Shown piece after piece: positions 12,928 to 16,160 of a DNA stretch of 16,160 nt. This DNA comes from Flavobacteriales bacterium UBA1959 (GTDB lineage: Bacteria > Bacteroidota > Bacteroidia > Flavobacteriales_D > Sanyastnellaceae). A program made the translations under genes and the position numbers. Location of the stretch: assembly GCA_002336085.1 (NCBI GenBank), contig DDEH01000060.1, forward strand, positions 1 to 16,160. The letters run 5' to 3'. The stretch's first letter is position 1. Each line of letters starts with the position of its first letter. The notes beneath the pieces were generated by a model. That model saw nothing but the letters and a program-made list of their open reading frames with translations, was not told the origin of the DNA and did not search any database.

Positions 12928-15453
12928 TTAAAGTTCGCCCGTATTCATCCCGATGCTAAAGTGGAATTGTCCGCGCGACATGTTTGGTTGGGTTGGGATG
13001 TCATCCAAACGCCATCCATAATCCAGTCCCAACAGTCCAAACATAGGAAGGAAGATACGCATCCCTACACCGGCAGAACGATAAACTTCAAATGGGTTAA
13101 ACTCACGAGCATCAGCCCATGTTTTGCCTGCGTCAACAAACGCCAGCATGAATATCGTAGCGCTGGGATTGGTGGAAAGCGGGTAACGCAATTCTACACC
13201 ATACTTCGCGATTACTGGTGCACCCGTGTTTTGATCCGGCATGGTCAAGGACAAGTCATCAAATCCGCGCAAATTGACGATTTCTCTTCCGTCCAAAACA
13301 TAACCACTCAAGAAAACTCCCCCCAAATAAAAGCGCTCAAATGGAGACAAACCCACCGAGCGGTTGTACTGACCAATGAGGCCAATTCCCGCGTGGGTGC
13401 GCAAAACCAATGTTCTAGGATTTTCACCAGCCGATTGGGTCAAGGGCGTATACCACTCCGCTTTTAGCTTCCATTTGTGGTACTCTACCCAGCGGAATCG
13501 ATCTTGATCCGACATGCCCTCGTAGTATTCATCGCTTTTACCTCTGAACACACTGTAAGGAGGTGTGGCCTTTACAGACAGCGAGATATTTGACCCCCAA
13601 ACTGGATAAATTGGGTCTGAAATGGAGTTTCGAGCCAGCGTAAAGTTGGCGGCTAAATTGTTTGCTGTTCCATCAGAGAAACTGAAAAACACTCCATAAT
13701 TGTTGAGTTGGAAATGCTGATAGCTCAGCGCTACATTCATAGTGAACCAATCATCAGGCTTCTTCCATCGTTGGCCAAATCCAACTTGCACACCCGTGAT
13801 TTGCAACGACTGTCGATTTTCATTGATTTCACCTTCCACACGCTTTGGCTGTCCGTTGGATTGAACGGAGCGCCAAACATTAAAACTAAGGGCATTGGGT
13901 TTTTTGCCGCCAAGCCAAGGCTCCATAAAACTAAAATTGTAACTCTGGAAGAACAATCCATTGGACTGAGCTCGCAAGGAGACCCTCTGACCGTCTCCCG
14001 TAGGGATTGGCTTCCAGGCACCCTTTTTAAACATATTTCGCGCACTGAAGTTCGTAAAGCTTACTCCCAAAGTCCCAACGACTCGGCCTCCACCCCAGCC
14101 CCCGGAAAGCTCAATCTGATCCGATGGTTTTTCTTCCACTGCATACTCAATATCTACAGTACCATCTTCAGGGTGCTGAATGGGGTTGATTCCGAAAGCC
14201 TCTTGATTGAAGTAATTCAGTTGAGCCAATTCACGCTGGGTTCGAATGATATCTGTCCTTGAGAACAAATCTCCCGGACGCGTTCGGATTTCACGATAGA
14301 TGACATGGTCATTGGTCTTCGTGTTTCCCTTTACCAAGATTCGGCCAATTCGAAATTGCTTGCCCTCCATCATTCGCACCTCGATATCGATTGTGTCGTT
14401 TTCAATGCGATTTTCCATAGGCATGGCTTGGAAAGTCAGGTAGCCATCGTCCTGGTACAATGAGCTCAAATCCAGGCCTTTCGGATCCATAAACACCCGT
14501 GTTTCTAAACGCTCCAAGTCGTAAGTGTCTCCTTCTCGGATGCCGATGATGGAGTCCAACTGGGTGCTGCGGTATTTCGAATTGCCCGAAAATGTTATAT
14601 CCCCAAAGTAAAACTGATTCCCTTCGTTTACGTCAAATGCAATTCCAACATTGCCATCTGGCAATCGGTAAATGGAATCTGTGATCACACGTGCGTTGCG
14701 GTATCCTTGTGAATTGTACAAAGCGGTGACGCTCGCCATTGCCAAATCCACATTCTCTTCTACAAACTTGCTCGACTTGAAAATACGGTACCACTTTTTG
14801 CTTTTCAGATCCTTCATGGATTGAAGGACTTTCTTGGCCTCAATTTTCTCAGTCCCTGCCAGAACAATCTCACCCACTTTTACCTTGGCTCCTTTTTCGA
14901 TGGATATGCTCAATCGCGCGCCATTCTCGAAGGCTGTATCGGACTTCTGAATGATATTCACCTCTGCATCCCAATATCCCTTTTCCGCATAATAGTCGTT
15001 GAGGCGTTTGCGCGCAGTCTTGACTACGTTGTCATTGACCACACGACCCGTGAGCAATTCGATTTCACCCTTTAAAGTTTCTTGTTCAGATCGGCTTATT
15101 CCTTGGAATGTATAGCGTGTCAAACGCGGCAATTCCTCCACACGAATCACGAGGTAAGCTAGGTTGTCCCGGACCTCGGCTAACTCCACTGAAATATCAG
15201 AGAAGAGATCTTGTGCCCATAAATTTCTGATGGCCCGTGTAACATCTTCCCCTGGGATATTCAACTCTTGTCCAATTTGCAAAGCGCTGAATAATTTCAC
15301 CGCTTGCGCATCTGTGTAGTCGGCTCCCAACACCGTTAATCCACCAAGCGTGTAGGTCGAAGCATTTTCGACTGTCGGTCCTTGCGCAATAGAAATTGCA
15401 CCGGCTGCCAGGCCGAGAACCACCATCGTTAAACGTTGCACCTTCTTCATCAT
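12928..15453 (-). CDS. bamA: Outer-membrane protein assembly factor BamA
   Basis: BamA is the Omp85 barrel that folds and inserts beta-barrel proteins into the outer membrane. From the ATG at 15453 it has 841 residues. A signal peptide ends near A-I-S-I-A-Q (24). Five POTRA domains follow at about 33-107, 110-186, 190-276, 280-364 and 367-442; POTRA5 includes VKGNTKTNDHVIYREIRTRPGD. The Omp85 barrel spans about 445-841. The lid-lock loop 6 motif appears as LRGF (728-731), a variant of VRGF/Y. The chain ends H-F-S-I-G-M-N-T-G-E-L, so the usual terminal aromatic residue is missing. Alternative starts are 15471, which shares ATGA with the uppS stop, and 15450. I prefer 15453 because AAGGA lies 8 bp upstream and the signal peptide then starts properly. 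It is followed after 13 bp by a skp-like gene. Confidence 0.96.
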   Translation of the reverse strand: MMKKVQRLTMVVLGLAAGAISIAQGPTVENASTYTLGGLTVLGADYTDAQAVKLFSALQIGQELNIPGEDVTRAIRNLWAQDLFSDISVELAEVRDNLAYLVIRVEELPRLTRYTFQGISRSEQETLKGEIELLTGRVVNDNVVKTARKRLNDYYAEKGYWDAEVNIIQKSDTAFENGARLSISIEKGAKVKVGEIVLAGTEKIEAKKVLQSMKDLKSKKWYRIFKSSKFVEENVDLAMASVTALYNSQGYRNARVITDSIYRLPDGNVGIAFDVNEGNQFYFGDITFSGNSKYRSTQLDSIIGIREGDTYDLERLETRVFMDPKGLDLSSLYQDDGYLTFQAMPMENRIENDTIDIEVRMMEGKQFRIGRILVKGNTKTNDHVIYREIRTRPGDLFSRTDIIRTQRELAQLNYFNQEAFGINPIQHPEDGTVDIEYAVEEKPSDQIELSGGWGGGRVVGTLGVSFTNFSARNMFKKGAWKPIPTGDGQRVSLRAQSNGLFFQSYNFSFMEPWLGGKKPNALSFNVWRSVQSNGQPKRVEGEINENRQSLQITGVQVGFGQRWKKPDDWFTMNVALSYQHFQLNNYGVFFSFSDGTANNLAANFTLARNSISDPIYPVWGSNISLSVKATPPYSVFRGKSDEYYEGMSDQDRFRWVEYHKWKLKAEWYTPLTQSAGENPRTLVLRTHAGIGLIGQYNRSVGLSPFERFYLGGVFLSGYVLDGREIVNLRGFDDLSLTMPDQNTGAPVIAKYGVELRYPLSTNPSATIFMLAFVDAGKTWADAREFNPFEVYRSAGVGMRIFLPMFGLLGLDYGWRLDDIPTQPNMSRGQFHFSIGMNTGEL

Positions 15454-15460
15454 GATTTCA

Positions 15461-15468
15461 ATCCTTCT
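15461..15468 (-). promoter_or_regulatory. Shine-Dalgarno-like site for bamA
   Basis: On the minus strand AGAAGGAT overlaps the uppS stop region and places AAGGA 8 bases before the ATG at 15453. Such sites are not common in Bacteroidota, where initiation often does without them, so this one helps decide the bamA start over the overlapping ATG at 15471. Confidence 0.45.
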
Positions 15469-16160
15469 CATTGCAACGATACATTGTGATTGGTGTCCAG
15501 CAGTCCGCCGAATCTTCGCTCCCGGTTCTGAAAATCTCGGATGGCATCGAAAAATGCATCCTTGCGGAAATCTGGCCATAAAACAGGGGTGAAATGAAAT
15601 TCCGCATATGCCAACTGCCACAACATAAAGTTCGAAATTCGATGCTCGCCGCTGGTGCGAATCATCAATTCTGGGTCTGGAATCCCGTTCGTAGAAAGGT
15701 GTTCGCTGACCAGTTCTGAATTGACTTCCTCCGCAGTAACACCAAGATCAATTAGTTTTTTGATGGCCTGAACCATTTCCCATTTTGAACTGTAGCTCAG
15801 TGCTAAAATAAGATCCAACTTGTTTTGGTCAGCAGTGCTGACCTCTGCCTCATGCAACTGCGCTTGGCAGTTCGCAGGCAGCGCGCCAACATCACCAATG
15901 GTTCGCAATCGAACTCCCTTGTTGCCAAGTTCTTTAACCTCCTGGACCAGAGTGTCCACTAACAAATTCATCAACGCCTCAACCTCTTCCTCCGGTCGGC
16001 TCCAGTTTTCTGTGCTGAATGCGTACAAAGTCAAATGCCTAACACCCAATTCCATCGCCGCTTCAACCGATGAACGTACCGACTCAACTCCATGCATATG
16101 CCCGAAAACCCGGGACTCACCGCGTTCGTTTGCCCACCTTCCGTTTCCATCCATAATAAT
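15468..16160 (-). CDS. uppS: Isoprenyl transferase / undecaprenyl diphosphate synthase (5' end outside the window)
   Basis: UppS adds eight isopentenyl units in cis to farnesyl diphosphate, making the C55 lipid carrier for peptidoglycan and O-antigen sugars; it is cytosolic and membrane-associated. The frame stays open to the window edge. The codons before M-D-G-N-G-R-W-A read I-I, matching the family's A-I-I-M-D-G-N-G-R-W, so about 10-20 N-terminal residues lie outside and the ATG at 16154 is internal. Other motifs are HLTLYAFSTENWSRP, ALSYSSKWEMVQA and DPELMIRTSGEHRISNFMLWQ, the last carrying the Arg-x-Ser-Gly-x-x-Arg-x-Ser-Asn-Phe substrate-binding pattern. The aspartate for Mg-diphosphate (in MDGNGRW) is present. 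The stop TGA overlaps a possible bamA ATG, so the two genes are tightly coupled. It is the most upstream gene of the envelope cluster that is visible. Confidence 0.97.
   Translation of the reverse strand: MIMDGNGRWANERGESRVFGHMHGVESVRSSVEAAMELGVRHLTLYAFSTENWSRPEEEVEALMNLLVDTLVQEVKELGNKGVRLRTIGDVGALPANCQAQLHEAEVSTADQNKLDLILALSYSSKWEMVQAIKKLIDLGVTAEEVNSELVSEHLSTNGIPDPELMIRTSGEHRISNFMLWQLAYAEFHFTPVLWPDFRKDAFFDAIRDFQNRERRFGGLLDTNHNVSLQ

Noticed and set aside
12859..13467. A 202-codon plus-strand frame opposite the skp-like gene and the end of bamA
   Set aside because: It is antisense to conserved barrel sequence and has no recognisable domain or start signal.
13708..14262. A 184-codon plus-strand frame opposite the bamA barrel and POTRA5
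   Set aside because: Same reasoning: a shadow of bamA codon usage.
15454..15621. A 56-codon N-terminal extension of bamA reaching into uppS
   Set aside because: The extension is uppS sequence read in another frame; a proper signal peptide starts at 15453/15450, with AAGGA upstream.
1..16160. A defence system, prophage, transposon, CRISPR array or biosynthetic cluster
   Set aside because: Every sizeable frame that looks real belongs to a recognisable core family. I saw no integrase, transposase, direct-repeat array, toxin-antitoxin pair or compositional break.

Overview
The window is a stretch of core chromosome from a member of the Bacteroidota, most likely Flavobacteriales. I base this on gene content and order (pabB-tilS near a dsbD-type gene; uppS-bamA-skp-skp-murI), on the general lack of strong Shine-Dalgarno sequences, and on TAnnTTTG-like promoter elements. 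The genus cannot be told from the sequence alone. Coding density is very high, no gap exceeds about 160 bp, and base composition looks even. I see no tRNA, rRNA, CRISPR array, insertion sequence, phage gene or attachment site.

Left part (1-1001): the N-terminal 280 codons of an RND/MMPL-family membrane transporter run leftward out of the window. A 159-bp divergent promoter region separates it from lpdA and contains a bulged inverted repeat and an exact TACCTTTG element.

Central-left operon (1002-5458, + strand): lpdA (E3 of 2-oxoacid dehydrogenases), pabB (folate precursor synthesis), a short tilS (lysidine at tRNA position 34) and a YhhQ/VUT-family queuosine-precursor transporter (queuosine also sits at tRNA position 34). 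Gaps are 12 bp or overlaps, so the genes are probably co-transcribed.

Central part (5551-10820, + strand): an unusual DsbD-like transmembrane thiol reductase with two tandem periplasmic alpha domains, gmhA (first step of heptose synthesis for LPS), a divergent ComM/YifB AAA+ protein, and a gamma-class carbonic anhydrase-family hexapeptide protein. The last two are coupled by an ATGA overlap.

Right part (10850-16160, - strand): an envelope-biogenesis cluster read right to left: uppS (5' end outside the window), bamA, two OmpH/Skp-type periplasmic chaperones and murI. It joins lipid-carrier synthesis, outer-membrane protein assembly, chaperones for that pathway, and D-glutamate supply for peptidoglycan.

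Most of the window is housekeeping and I found no convincing new multi-gene system. The observation most worth following up is the duplicated six-cysteine alpha domain of the DsbD-like protein. Smaller points are the divergent ComM, the TilS without its C-terminal domain, the BamA without a terminal aromatic residue, and the lpdA upstream region.
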